Source of the DNA: JBAZUK01 sp041661445
GTDB taxonomy: Bacteria > Chlamydiota > Chlamydiia > Chlamydiales > SM23-39
Direction: 5' to 3'
Length of the DNA: 64,000 nt
Assembly: GCA_041661445.1 (NCBI GenBank)
Contig: JBAZUK010000001.1
Location: 310,001 to 374,000, forward strand
Part shown: one piece after another, positions 35,797 to 44,323 of the stretch
How positions within the stretch are numbered: the first letter of the stretch is position 1
Layout of the letters: each line of letters begins with the position of its first letter
The notes under the pieces: generated by a model
Told to the model about the DNA's origin: nothing
Seen by the model: only the letters and a program-made list of their open reading frames with translations
Database searches by the model: none
Translations under genes and position numbers: made by a program

Positions 35797-36489
35797 TCAG
35801 TTTTCATTAGTAATTAATAGAACTTCTTTTGTGATGATTCTTGAATATACCCTTGTATCATATCGAAAGATAGTTATTCCTTTGATATTAAATGGAGGTT
35901 TAGTGAGATCAAGCGGTCTATATTTTCCTCTATTTATTTGGGAATTACACTCAAATAGATCATTAGCAATGTCATTAGTGATCAAGCAGTATTTAAATTT
36001 ATGAAGTTGTTTTAAGAATAGATTTATATCTTCAATTGTAAGATGCTGCAGAACATCTTTGCATAAAAGAAGATCAGATGGAGGTAAATCATAATTTATG
36101 ATATCAGCAGCCATGAATTTAATGTTGGGTTGGGTAAATTGAGATATATTGTTTTCGATAACATTTTTAACTACATCTATCCCAATATATTGAACATCAT
36201 TCCATTTAATGGATTTTGAGAAAGTCCAATCTCCACAGCCTGCATCAACAATAGTTTTGATCTGATGCGATTTTATGAACTGTTCTAAAAAATCAATATA
36301 GAAAAGATTGTTTTGATAAGTTGAACCTTCTCCGGAATAATTATGGCCTTCATCATCCTTTCCCCAAGCCCCTCTTTCATAGATTCTACTGAAGACATTC
36401 TCAGAGCTTTCTCCTGCATAAACTTGCTCAGTTAAAAAAAATGATTTAAATAGTAGTAATAGAAATATAAAAAATTCATATAGTTTCAT
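35797..36489 (-). CDS. Class I SAM methyltransferase with signal peptide
   Basis: 230 residues. The first ~25 residues are a clear signal peptide (hydrophobic core then VYA/GESS). The rest is a Rossmann methyltransferase: motif I VDAGCGDWTF (81-90), motif II acidic YIGIDVV, then a CKDVLQHL motif IV region. Its fold is like bacterial small-molecule or lipid methyltransferases. It probably lies outside the cytoplasmic membrane, where S-adenosylmethionine would have to be supplied. Substrate unknown. No other methyltransferase or co-factor gene adjoins it. Confidence 0.75.
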   Translation of the reverse strand: MKLYEFFIFLLLLFKSFFLTEQVYAGESSENVFSRIYERGAWGKDDEGHNYSGEGSTYQNNLFYIDFLEQFIKSHQIKTIVDAGCGDWTFSKSIKWNDVQYIGIDVVKNVIENNISQFTQPNIKFMAADIINYDLPPSDLLLCKDVLQHLTIEDINLFLKQLHKFKYCLITNDIANDLFECNSQINRGKYRPLDLTKPPFNIKGITIFRYDTRVYSRIITKEVLLITNEN

Positions 36490-36633
36490 AAAAATCCTTC
36501 AATAAATTTTAAATGTTATAATTTATTTTAAAAATTTATTGAAAGGTGTTTTTTTGATTTGAGAACTGTAAAGATAAGATCACTCTTATTTTTTCAGGTT
36601 AAAGAATTCAATTTTTTGAAGGGATAAAAAAAA

Positions 36634-36744
36634 TCAGATAATAAAATTTAAATAATCTTCTTTTGTAATGCATTCGTATGAACTTTCAGGGTAAGTTTCA
36701 ATCCAAAGTTCTGGAGGTTTGGAGCTGAATTTATTCAAATTTGG
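36634..36744 (-). pseudogene. Gene fragment, C-terminal end of an unidentified protein
   Basis: A 36-codon open stretch on the minus strand, bounded upstream by TAA and downstream by TGA. Its composition (ELWIETYPESSYECITKED) looks like real protein rather than random AT-rich reading. It has no start codon other than a TTG, so it is probably the decayed 3' end of a gene. Source gene unknown. Confidence 0.4.
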
Positions 36745-36815
36745 TTATAAAACTGTCCAAATTCTTATTAATTTAGACAATAAAACAGTCAAATTTATTT
36801 AAATTTGGCTGTTTT
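36738..36815 (-). terminator. Double hairpin downstream of glyS
   Basis: Two inverted repeats lie just after the glyS stop: a 15-bp near-perfect stem at 36782-36796/36801-36815 (AAAACAGTCAAATTT against AAATTTGGCTGTTTT, 4-nt loop) and a smaller AATTTGG/CCAAATT hairpin at 36738-36763. Read on the minus strand the main stem ends in TTTTATT, so it can terminate glyS. The 397-bp gap between the methyltransferase and glyS otherwise holds only the gene fragment. Confidence 0.65.
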
Positions 36816-36886
36816 AAGCATTTTTAAAATTAAATTTATGAAATAAGTTTCAATTCTTAACATAAAATAAGAAAGAAATTATTTTC

Positions 36887-38272
36887 TTAAGAATTCAGCA
36901 TTTCAAAAATTGTAGCATCGATTTTATCAAGAGATATCCTTTTTTGTATCATGGAATCTCTTTCTCTTATTGTAACTGTTCTATCTTCTAAGGTTTGGTA
37001 ATCGATTGTTATGCAATAAGGGGTTCCAAGTTCATCTTGTCTTCTATATCTTCTTCCTATGGCCCCAGCTTCATCGTATTCCGAAACAAATTTGGTTTTT
37101 AATGAATCGAAGAGATTTGCTGCAATTGAAACAAGTTCAGGCTTTTTCATAAGAGGAAAAACAGCAACTTTTACTGGAGCGATGTTTTTGGGAAAATGCA
37201 TGACAGTTCTAGTCTCGCCGTTTTCAAGAGTTTGGACTTCATAGGCATCGCAAAGAAGCGCTAGAATAGTTCTATCAACCCCAAATGTGGGTTCAATAAC
37301 ATGGGGAATAAATCTTTTATTATTTATGTTATCGATATATTCCATAGAGGTTTTTGAGAATTTTTCATGTTGGGTAAGATCGAAGTTTCCTCTATAGGCC
37401 AATCCATAAAGTTCGCTTTTGCCAAAAGGAAAATCATAGGTTATGTCTATGGTTTTTTTAGAATAATGAGAAAGTTTTTCCTTAGGATGTTCGTATTCTT
37501 TTAATTTTGCTTTGTCCAGACCAATTAACGAGCACCATGATCTCATATCCTCAAGCCAGGCTTCAAAAGAATTTTCCCACATATATTCTTCAATAAAATA
37601 TTCAATTTCCATTTGTTCAAATTCGATTACCCTGAAAAGAAAATTTCCGGGGGTTATCTCATTTCGAAATGCTTTTCCTATCTGACCGATCCCAAAAGGA
37701 ATTTTTACTCTCATCGTATCTACAATATTTTTATAATCTAAAAAAATAGCCTGGGCGGTTTCTGGCCTTAAATATGAAAAATTATGTGTTGCATCAGTTT
37801 TGCTCATTTCTGTTTTGAACATCAGATTGAAATGCTTGACTTCAGTAAAATTCTTTTTGCCGCATTTAGGACATATGATGTTGTTTTCTTTTAAAAAGTC
37901 ATTTAGCTGATTTAAGGATAATCCTTCAACATCCTGATTTGTCTGTTCCTCGATTATTTTATCAACCCTGAACCTTGACTTGCAGTCTTTGCAGTCAACC
38001 AATGCATCATTAAAACCTTCAACATGTCCGGAGGCCTGCCATGTCAGAGGGTGAAGAAGTATCGGACCATCGATTCCAACCATATCGGATCTGGTCTGAA
38101 TAAATTTTTTCCACCAAAGATCTTTTATGGTCTTTTTCATTTCTGCGCCATAAGGACCATATGAATATGTATTTGCAAAACCACCATATATTTCGGAACC
38201 CGGATATATAAAACCTCGGCGTTTGCAAAGAGATACTATTGGTTTTAAAGAGTCTTGTTGGTCTTGCTGCAT
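36887..38272 (-). CDS. glyS: Glycyl-tRNA synthetase, dimeric (alpha2) type
   Basis: Charges tRNA-Gly. 461 residues, class II, alpha2 type: GFIYPGSEIYGG, PLTWQASGHVEGF, then RFRVDK and the zinc-like CKDC/CPKC pairs, and the motif 2 and 3 arginines in FRNEI and GVDRT. Chlamydiaceae, in my memory, have a fused tetrameric-type GlyRS of about 1000 residues at this same position next to pgsA and glgA. Here it is the shorter type found in archaea, eukaryotes and many Gram-positive bacteria. See the finding on possible displacement. Confidence 0.92.
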   Translation of the reverse strand: MQQDQQDSLKPIVSLCKRRGFIYPGSEIYGGFANTYSYGPYGAEMKKTIKDLWWKKFIQTRSDMVGIDGPILLHPLTWQASGHVEGFNDALVDCKDCKSRFRVDKIIEEQTNQDVEGLSLNQLNDFLKENNIICPKCGKKNFTEVKHFNLMFKTEMSKTDATHNFSYLRPETAQAIFLDYKNIVDTMRVKIPFGIGQIGKAFRNEITPGNFLFRVIEFEQMEIEYFIEEYMWENSFEAWLEDMRSWCSLIGLDKAKLKEYEHPKEKLSHYSKKTIDITYDFPFGKSELYGLAYRGNFDLTQHEKFSKTSMEYIDNINNKRFIPHVIEPTFGVDRTILALLCDAYEVQTLENGETRTVMHFPKNIAPVKVAVFPLMKKPELVSIAANLFDSLKTKFVSEYDEAGAIGRRYRRQDELGTPYCITIDYQTLEDRTVTIRERDSMIQKRISLDKIDATIFEMLNS

Positions 38273-38308
38273 AAAATGCCCTTTTAATTAACATGTAAAA
38301 ATTTAAAT

Positions 38309-38336
38309 TTTATAATGAAACAAGTCTTTTTCTCAA
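38309..38336 (-). promoter_or_regulatory. Candidate glyS promoter
   Basis: On the minus strand, TTGAGA (38331-38336) and TATAAA (38309-38314) separated by 16 nt. AAAGGG lies shortly before the ATG. Confidence 0.5.
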
Positions 38337-38480
38337 GATGCTTTATTTTTGTGAAGATATTTTTTTAGAAAAATCATGAGTTAAAATTATATTTGATGTT
38401 TTTTGCTCTGAAAAAGGAAAATGCAGTCAGTATAAGGTTAGATGTTTCATGTTAATTACCTTATTACGTTATTTTTTACT

Positions 38481-38508
38481 TTGGTATATAGATATATAAA
38501 TGTATAAT
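38481..38508 (+). promoter_or_regulatory. Candidate promoter of the Inc-like cluster
   Basis: TTGGTA (38481-38486), 16-nt spacer, perfect TATAAT (38503-38508), 43 bp before the first ATG. The equivalent gaps before the second and third copies lack this element. Confidence 0.45.
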
Positions 38509-38551
38509 TCAATGCCAAAATAATTATTAAATTAACTATTAGGAGAGAAAT

Positions 38552-39376
38552 ATGACATCAACATCTGGAGTTCAAGATTCATCACAATATTCGGTTCAAT
38601 CACAAAAAAAATTTGATAGCAGTGTTCAAAAAATTATCCATTATACAAAAGAAAACTTGCCTGAACTAGCTTGTAAGGTAGCTTATGTTGCAGGAGTTGT
38701 TTTATTTGCCATTGGTCTTATGAAATCTTCAGTAGCTTTAATGGTTGTTGGAGGAGCTTTTTTCGGTACTGCTATAATAAGCACAATGATTCATAGGTAC
38801 ATAAAAGAGCTTGCGATAGATAAACATGCTAAAGAGCTCTTTGATGCGGCAGAAAAACTTAGTGGAATGAGCGCACTTGATGGAAATGACTACACATTTA
38901 TTAGCATTGTATACCAAGATGCTAAAAGGCAAGTAGAAAAAGATCTGGAAGAAGCAGCTCCGCAAGACCTGATAAAATATATAACAAGGTTATCCAAAGC
39001 TTGTCCTAATCAAGATTTTAAAATTGATTCTAATGATGAGCGATATAAGATAGAATATGATGAAGCGCAGCCTGTTCTTGACGCGAGAAAATTTGTTCAG
39101 AAAATAATATATTCTAAAATTGATAAGCTTAAAGAAAATTATAAAACAGAGATACATGATACATCCAGTGATATTGAGCGGTCCTTTTTTGGGGAAAAAA
39201 CAATAATTGATCAAAAGGAGTTTAAAAAAGCAGTGCTTGATGCTGCTTCTGATTTAGCAAATCGACCAAAATATAAAGTTTTACATAAAAATCTCAATGA
39301 CGTAGTAATGGATTTACACGTCGAATTACGAACTTTTGATTCAGTTAAAAATTATTTTTCAAGTCTGGTTTGTTGA
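38552..39376 (+). CDS. Inc-like membrane protein, copy 1
   Basis: 274 residues. Gln/Ser-rich head, then two hydrophobic helices (about 40-56 and 60-80) joined by a tight KSS turn: the bilobed hydrophobic domain of type III-secreted inclusion-membrane proteins. A long hydrophilic, helical C-terminal domain would face the host cytosol. No signal peptide. AGGAG 6-7 nt before the ATG. It ends earlier than copy 2 because of a stop created by local sequence change. Host target unknown; the Inc assignment is by architecture only. Confidence 0.75.
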   Translation: MTSTSGVQDSSQYSVQSQKKFDSSVQKIIHYTKENLPELACKVAYVAGVVLFAIGLMKSSVALMVVGGAFFGTAIISTMIHRYIKELAIDKHAKELFDAAEKLSGMSALDGNDYTFISIVYQDAKRQVEKDLEEAAPQDLIKYITRLSKACPNQDFKIDSNDERYKIEYDEAQPVLDARKFVQKIIYSKIDKLKENYKTEIHDTSSDIERSFFGEKTIIDQKEFKKAVLDAASDLANRPKYKVLHKNLNDVVMDLHVELRTFDSVKNYFSSLVC

Positions 39377-39497
39377 ATTACTTGATAATGGATTTTATAG
39401 CATCAGATTGGAAAGGATTTTACAAGAAATACGTACATAAATGATTTTTTTGAAAATAAATAATTTTTTTTATTAAATTAACTGTTAGGAGAAAAAT

Positions 39498-40385
39498 ATG
39501 ACATCAACATCTGGAGTTCAAGGTTCATCACAATATCCGGCTCAATTACAAAGTTCGAGACAAAGTCCGGATCAATCACAAAAAAAATGTGATAGCAGAG
39601 TTCAAAAAATTATCCATTATACAAAAGAAAACTTGCCTGAACTAGCTTGTAAGGTAGCTTATGTTGCAGGTGTTGTTTTATTTGCCATAGGTCTTATGAA
39701 ATCTTCAGTAGCTTTAATGACAGTAGGAGGAGCTTTTTTCGGTACGGCAATAATAAGCACAATGATTCATAGATACATAAAAGAGCGCGCGATAGATAAA
39801 CATGCTAAAGTACTTTTTGATGCGGCAGAAGCTTTTAGTAAAGTTAACGAATTTGGAGGAGAGACCTACACACTTGCTAGCTATGAATACCAAAGAGCTA
39901 AAAAGCAGGTAGAAAAAGATCTGGAAGAAGCAGCTCCGCGAGACCTGATAAAATATATAACAAGGTTATCAAAAGCTTGTCCTAATCAAGATTTTGAAAT
40001 TGATCCGGATGATGATCATCCATATGGGATAGGATCTTTTGAAACGCAGCCTGTTCTTGACGCGGAAAGTTTTGTTGAGGAAATAATATATTCTAAAATT
40101 AAAAAGCTTGAAAAAGATTATAAAACAGAGATTGGTGATACATCCGGTGATATTGAGAAGCGCTTTTTTGAAAAAAAAATAATAATTGATCGAGAGGAGT
40201 TTAAAAAAGCTGTGTTTGATGCTGCTTCTGATTTAGCAAATCGACCAAAATATAAAGTTTTACATAAAAATCTCAAAGAAGTAGTAGAGGATTTACGCGA
40301 AGATTTACTAACTTTTGATTCAGTTAATAATTATTCAGATAGGGCTAATCTATTTAACCACTTGATAATAGATTTTATAGCATAA
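39498..40385 (+). CDS. Inc-like membrane protein, copy 2
   Basis: 295 residues, similar to copy 1 along the whole length, with an extra ~12-residue insertion in the head (LQSSRQSPDQ). The same bilobed hydrophobic pair and KSSVALM turn, then a C-terminal domain containing DLANRPKYKVLHKNL shared with copy 1. The reading frame extends about 16 residues beyond copy 1's end. It starts after a GGAGAAAAATATG context. Type III secretion is inferred, not shown. Confidence 0.75.
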   Translation: MTSTSGVQGSSQYPAQLQSSRQSPDQSQKKCDSRVQKIIHYTKENLPELACKVAYVAGVVLFAIGLMKSSVALMTVGGAFFGTAIISTMIHRYIKERAIDKHAKVLFDAAEAFSKVNEFGGETYTLASYEYQRAKKQVEKDLEEAAPRDLIKYITRLSKACPNQDFEIDPDDDHPYGIGSFETQPVLDAESFVEEIIYSKIKKLEKDYKTEIGDTSGDIEKRFFEKKIIIDREEFKKAVFDAASDLANRPKYKVLHKNLKEVVEDLREDLLTFDSVNNYSDRANLFNHLIIDFIA

Positions 40386-40460
40386 GATCTGGAAGAAATT
40401 GACAAGAAATATTTACATAAATAATTTTTTTTTTATTAAATTAACTATTAGGAGAGAAAT

Positions 40461-41354
40461 ATGGCAGTAACACCTGGAGTACAAGATTCATCACAATATT
40501 CGGCTCAATTACAAAGTTCGAGACAAAGTCCGGATCAATCACAAAAAAAATGTGATAGTAGAGTTCAAAAAATTATCCATTATACGAAAGAAAACTTGCC
40601 TGAACTAGCTTGTAAGGTAGCTTATGTTGTAGGTGTTGTTTTATTTGCCATAGGTCTTATGAAATCTTCAGTAGCTTTAATGACAGTCGGAGGAGCTTTT
40701 TTCGGTACGGCAATAATAAGCACAATGATTCATAGATACATAAAAGCGCATGCGATAGATAAACATGCTAAAGAGCTCTTTGATGCCACAGAAGCTTTTA
40801 GTAAAATTAACGAATATGATAGTGAAAACTATAATCAAGCAGAAAATAATTATAGAAGAGCTAGGACGATGGTAGAAAAAGATCTAGTATCAGCAGCTCC
40901 GCGAGACCTGATAAAATATATAACAAGGTTATCCAAAGCTTGTCCTAATAAAGATTTTGAAATTAATGCAGCAGATAATCGATATGACATTCCATGCAGT
41001 GAAAATCGTCACTGTCTTCAGTCTAGGAATTTTGTTCAGAAAATAATATATTCTAAACTTGATAGACTTATAGAAGATTATAATAGAGATATGCACGAGT
41101 TGGTTAATGCGATTGATGATTCCTTTTTTGAAGATAAAAATGCACACGCTGATGTTATGAGAGTTGATCCTAATAAGCTTAAGATAGCTCTAAGACAAGC
41201 TGCTGCTGATCTGGCAAATAGCTCACAATATAAAGTTTTGGATCAAAGCTTTGAAAAAATATTAAAAGATATATGTAATGATTTACTAACTTTTGATGCA
41301 GTTAAAAATTATGGGACAGAAGGATTTTATTTCTTATTTAATATTTACGCCTAA
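40461..41354 (+). CDS. Inc-like membrane protein, copy 3
   Basis: 297 residues. The first ~110 residues are near-identical to copy 2 (including the SRQSPDQSQKKCDS head insertion and the hydrophobic pair), while the C-terminal half is much more diverged (ANSSQYKVLDQSFEK instead of ANRPKYKVLHKNL). The head starts MAVTPG instead of MTSTSG. A strong terminator follows 51 bp after the stop, so the cluster ends here. Confidence 0.75.
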   Translation: MAVTPGVQDSSQYSAQLQSSRQSPDQSQKKCDSRVQKIIHYTKENLPELACKVAYVVGVVLFAIGLMKSSVALMTVGGAFFGTAIISTMIHRYIKAHAIDKHAKELFDATEAFSKINEYDSENYNQAENNYRRARTMVEKDLVSAAPRDLIKYITRLSKACPNKDFEINAADNRYDIPCSENRHCLQSRNFVQKIIYSKLDRLIEDYNRDMHELVNAIDDSFFEDKNAHADVMRVDPNKLKIALRQAAADLANSSQYKVLDQSFEKILKDICNDLLTFDAVKNYGTEGFYFLFNIYA

Positions 41355-41404
41355 ATTACATACAAAATCCTAAAAGAATTTAGACGATACAGATAAAAAA
41401 TGCT

Positions 41405-41447
41405 AAAACACAAACCTTCATTCACAAATTGAAGGTTTGTGTTTTTT
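41405..41447 (+). terminator. Intrinsic terminator of the Inc-like cluster
   Basis: A perfect 16-bp stem (AAAACACAAACCTTCA 41405-41420 with TGAAGGTTTGTGTTTT 41430-41445), 9-nt loop, continuing into TT. The best terminator in the window. Confidence 0.9.
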
Positions 41448-41527
41448 GTTCTGAATAAATCTTTTTATCATATTGTTGCTTTATTTTTTCATAAGCTATA
41501 TTTTATAATTAATAAGAGATTGTTTTT

Positions 41528-42298
41528 ATGAATAATTCACCAATGTTTTCGGTTGTAGTTATACTTAATGATTTTTATCATCTGGCTAATTTGACGTTGA
41601 CTAGCATATTCAATCAAATAGAAAAAGATTTTGAAATTATTGTTATAGAAACAGCTAGCTCTAAAAAAGATCTTATAATGTTAAGACCTTATATTGATAA
41701 GATTAAAGTTTTGAAGCATTCTGATGAACCTTCTCTTGCATTTCTTATGAATACTGCGTTAAGTTTCTGCAACGGAAAATATGTAAATTTTTTATTTTCC
41801 GGAGACACTTTTATTTCCAAGTTTTCCTTGGGTTATCTGAGAAATTTTATAAAAGAAAAAAAATATCCTGATCTGATATGCACATCTTTTTTGCAAAGAG
41901 ATGACTTTTCTCCACCACAGGCAGTGAATTTTACTATAGATATTTTCCGGAAGGGGAATATCTATATGAATGTTCAATCATGCTGGTTTTTATTAGAAGT
42001 TTTAAATGAATTTAATGAATTTGATACAAAATATAAATATCAGATGGTTGTTGATATGATCAGTAAAATTTTCATGGATAAAAATAGAACTATTGCTTTT
42101 TCCAATAGGGTTTTAGTTGATCATGAAATTAAAAAAACACCTTCGAGTGTACTTTTTATCAAAGCATTTGAAAATTTAAAAATTGTTTATAAAAATTTTG
42201 GGTTGCTAAAGACCATTTACTGGTGGATCGTTCATGATCATTTCAGGATGTTTAAATTATTTTTTTACTCAATTAAACAAGCTTTCTGGTCGCCATGA
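41528..42298 (+). CDS. Family 2 glycosyltransferase-like protein
   Basis: 256 residues with a GT-A start (FSVVVILNDFYHLANLTLTSI, then FEIIVIETAS) and the middle LSFCNGKYVNFLFSGDTF. The usual DxD/DD metal motif is replaced by SGD, so catalysis is uncertain. A C-terminal hydrophobic/aromatic segment may associate with the membrane. Substrate unknown; it could act on surface glycans. It lies between the Inc-like cluster and rlmN and follows a terminator, so it likely has its own promoter. Confidence 0.65.
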   Translation: MNNSPMFSVVVILNDFYHLANLTLTSIFNQIEKDFEIIVIETASSKKDLIMLRPYIDKIKVLKHSDEPSLAFLMNTALSFCNGKYVNFLFSGDTFISKFSLGYLRNFIKEKKYPDLICTSFLQRDDFSPPQAVNFTIDIFRKGNIYMNVQSCWFLLEVLNEFNEFDTKYKYQMVVDMISKIFMDKNRTIAFSNRVLVDHEIKKTPSSVLFIKAFENLKIVYKNFGLLKTIYWWIVHDHFRMFKLFFYSIKQAFWSP

Positions 42299-42416
42299 CC
42301 AATCATTAATTATCTATAAAATTTTATTTATTAATTTCTTATGCATAAAATATCTATGTAATTGCAATTGATTCATGAATGTCTTATAATTTTAGCATTA
42401 ATGAAAAAAATCAAAT

Positions 42417-43445
42417 ATGTTTTTCTTAAGCCTATCAGATAATGAAATAAAGAAATTTTTATTAGATAATAATTTCAAGCCTTTTAATTTTAATCAGATA
42501 AATGATTGGATCTATCAAAAGGATATAGCTTCTTTTGATGAAATGTCAAATTTGAGCTTTGATCTAAGAAAAAAATTAACTCAGAATTTTGAGCTGTTTT
42601 CTATTAAATTAAAAAATGTTTTTACATCAAGCGACAACGAAACCATAAAATATCTTTTTGAATTAAATGATGGATATTTTATTGAATCTGTTTTGATTTT
42701 AAGCGAAAAAAGAACAACTCTTTGTCTGTCGACTCAGGTCGGCTGCCCGATCGGCTGCAGTTTTTGTTCCTCGGGAAAAAACGGTTTCTTTAGAAATTTA
42801 AAGTTATATGAAATTATTGAACAGATTTTATTTGTTAAAAGTCTCTTTAAGCAAAAGCCTACAAATATTGTTTTTATGGGGATGGGTGAACCGCTTTTAA
42901 ATTTCGATGTCTTAATAGATGCTATAAAAATAATTACAAGTGAAAAACATTTTAACATCTCAAGCAGAAAAGTTACAATCTCAACAGTGGGTATAATAGA
43001 AAACATCAAAAAACTACAGAATCAGAGTCTCAAGGTAAATTTGGCAATATCTTTGCATGCTGCTGATGATAAAATAAGAAATCAGCTTATTCCTTTTTCA
43101 AAAAATTACAAAATCGAAGATCTAATTGAAACTGTAGTTTCATATTTCGAAACAACCAAACGAGATATCTCTATCGAGTATATCTTAATTGACGGAGTTA
43201 ATGATTCTATCGAAGATGCAGAAAAATTAGCTTACTTGTTAATAAGGGTACAGGGATCAATAAATTTAATCCCTTATAATCCAATTAAAGATTGTGATTA
43301 TAAAAGATCAAATCCACAAAATGTTCAAAAATTTAAATCTTATCTTTTAAGTCAAAAATGCAATGTAAGCCAAAGATATACCAAAGGCGATGATATCTCT
43401 GCTGCATGCGGACAGCTTGCCTTTACCCAAATGGGACATAATTAA
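42417..43445 (+). CDS. rlmN: 23S rRNA/tRNA adenine-C2 methyltransferase RlmN
   Basis: A radical SAM enzyme that methylates A2503 of 23S rRNA and some tRNAs. 342 residues. The CxxxCxxC cluster (GCPIGCSFCSS), the GMGEPLLNFD motif, and a late cysteine in SAACGQL, the methyl-carrying one of the two catalytic cysteines, are present. An ATG at 42401 is in another frame. Chlamydia have an orthologue of this family; the order here is rlmN then pgsA. Confidence 0.92.
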   Translation: MFFLSLSDNEIKKFLLDNNFKPFNFNQINDWIYQKDIASFDEMSNLSFDLRKKLTQNFELFSIKLKNVFTSSDNETIKYLFELNDGYFIESVLILSEKRTTLCLSTQVGCPIGCSFCSSGKNGFFRNLKLYEIIEQILFVKSLFKQKPTNIVFMGMGEPLLNFDVLIDAIKIITSEKHFNISSRKVTISTVGIIENIKKLQNQSLKVNLAISLHAADDKIRNQLIPFSKNYKIEDLIETVVSYFETTKRDISIEYILIDGVNDSIEDAEKLAYLLIRVQGSINLIPYNPIKDCDYKRSNPQNVQKFKSYLLSQKCNVSQRYTKGDDISAACGQLAFTQMGHN

Positions 43446-43738
43446 TCCTTTTTCTTAAATTTATTTTCTTCAGACATTGTTTATGAGAAAAAATCATTGC
43501 TAAAAGAATAATTAGCTCCTCCGCCTACTCGATTTTATGCTAAGTTGTAAATATAAAAATTGCAATAATCGAATGACATTTTTCTTTTTTTTAAAAAAAA
43601 TCAGAGATTATAAAAATTTATATAATAATCAAAAGCGGACGATTTTTTTAGATAGATTTTGGATAGCATTTTTAATAGCTTGCTAAAATTTAATAAATTA
43701 AATTAAACTCTAAAAAAAGCTATCTTTAAGGAAGTTTA

Positions 43739-44323
43739 ATGAATTTAGCGAATTATGTAACTTTGCTTAGAATAATAGTTATTCCACTTTTCCCGCTTGT
43801 GTATTTAAAATATGAATTCTTTAAAATAAATATTCTTTGGGTGCCTTATATACTTTTATTTATTTTACTTTTTTGTGAACTCACTGATTTAGTTGATGGT
43901 TTTTTAGCCAGAAGAAAGAATCAGGTCACAGAAATCGGCAAACTAATAGATCCGATGGCCGACAGCATTACAAATATTACTGTTTTTTTTACGTTTACCC
44001 AGGGTTGGGTAGGTGTTCCCGTTCTTTTGGTTTTTGTTTTTTTATATAGAGAGTTTTTTATTACTACACTAAGATCAATTTGCGCACTTAACGGATATGC
44101 GCTGGCTGCAAGAACAAGCGGTAAGATCAAAACCCTTCTTCAGGCTGTTGTAACTATTTCAATCGTTATTCTTTTAATTCCATATACCTTGGGATTGATA
44201 TCTCTTGAAACCCTTAGATGGACAAGTCTGGCTTTGGTTGGAACTGCTGCGACATATAGCATAATCAGCGCAATCGATTATATCTATGCAAATAAAAATT
44301 ATTTAAAAAAGTTTTTTGTCTGA
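43739..44323 (+). CDS. pgsA: CDP-diacylglycerol-glycerol-3-phosphate phosphatidyltransferase
   Basis: Makes phosphatidylglycerophosphate in the inner membrane. 194 residues with four to five helices. The CDP-alcohol phosphotransferase motif reads D-x2-DG-x2-AR-x8-G-x3-D-x3-D (DLVDGFLARR then GKLIDPMAD). AAGGAAG lies 6 nt upstream of the ATG. The 3' ends of pgsA and glgA overlap by 25 bp, convergent. Confidence 0.9.
   Translation: MNLANYVTLLRIIVIPLFPLVYLKYEFFKINILWVPYILLFILLFCELTDLVDGFLARRKNQVTEIGKLIDPMADSITNITVFFTFTQGWVGVPVLLVFVFLYREFFITTLRSICALNGYALAARTSGKIKTLLQAVVTISIVILLIPYTLGLISLETLRWTSLALVGTAATYSIISAIDYIYANKNYLKKFFV

Larger units (their letters stand above)
38524..41354 (+). repeat. Tandem triplication of an Inc-like gene plus spacer
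   Basis: Three units beginning with TTATTAAATTAACT (38524, 39470, 40433), that is, periods of 946 and 963 bp. Each unit repeats the start-codon context (TTAGGAGAGAAATATG with small variation), the first half of the gene almost base for base, and, for the first two, the gap downstream (GATTTTATAGCAT). The second halves diverge progressively. It indicates recent duplication. Confidence 0.9.
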
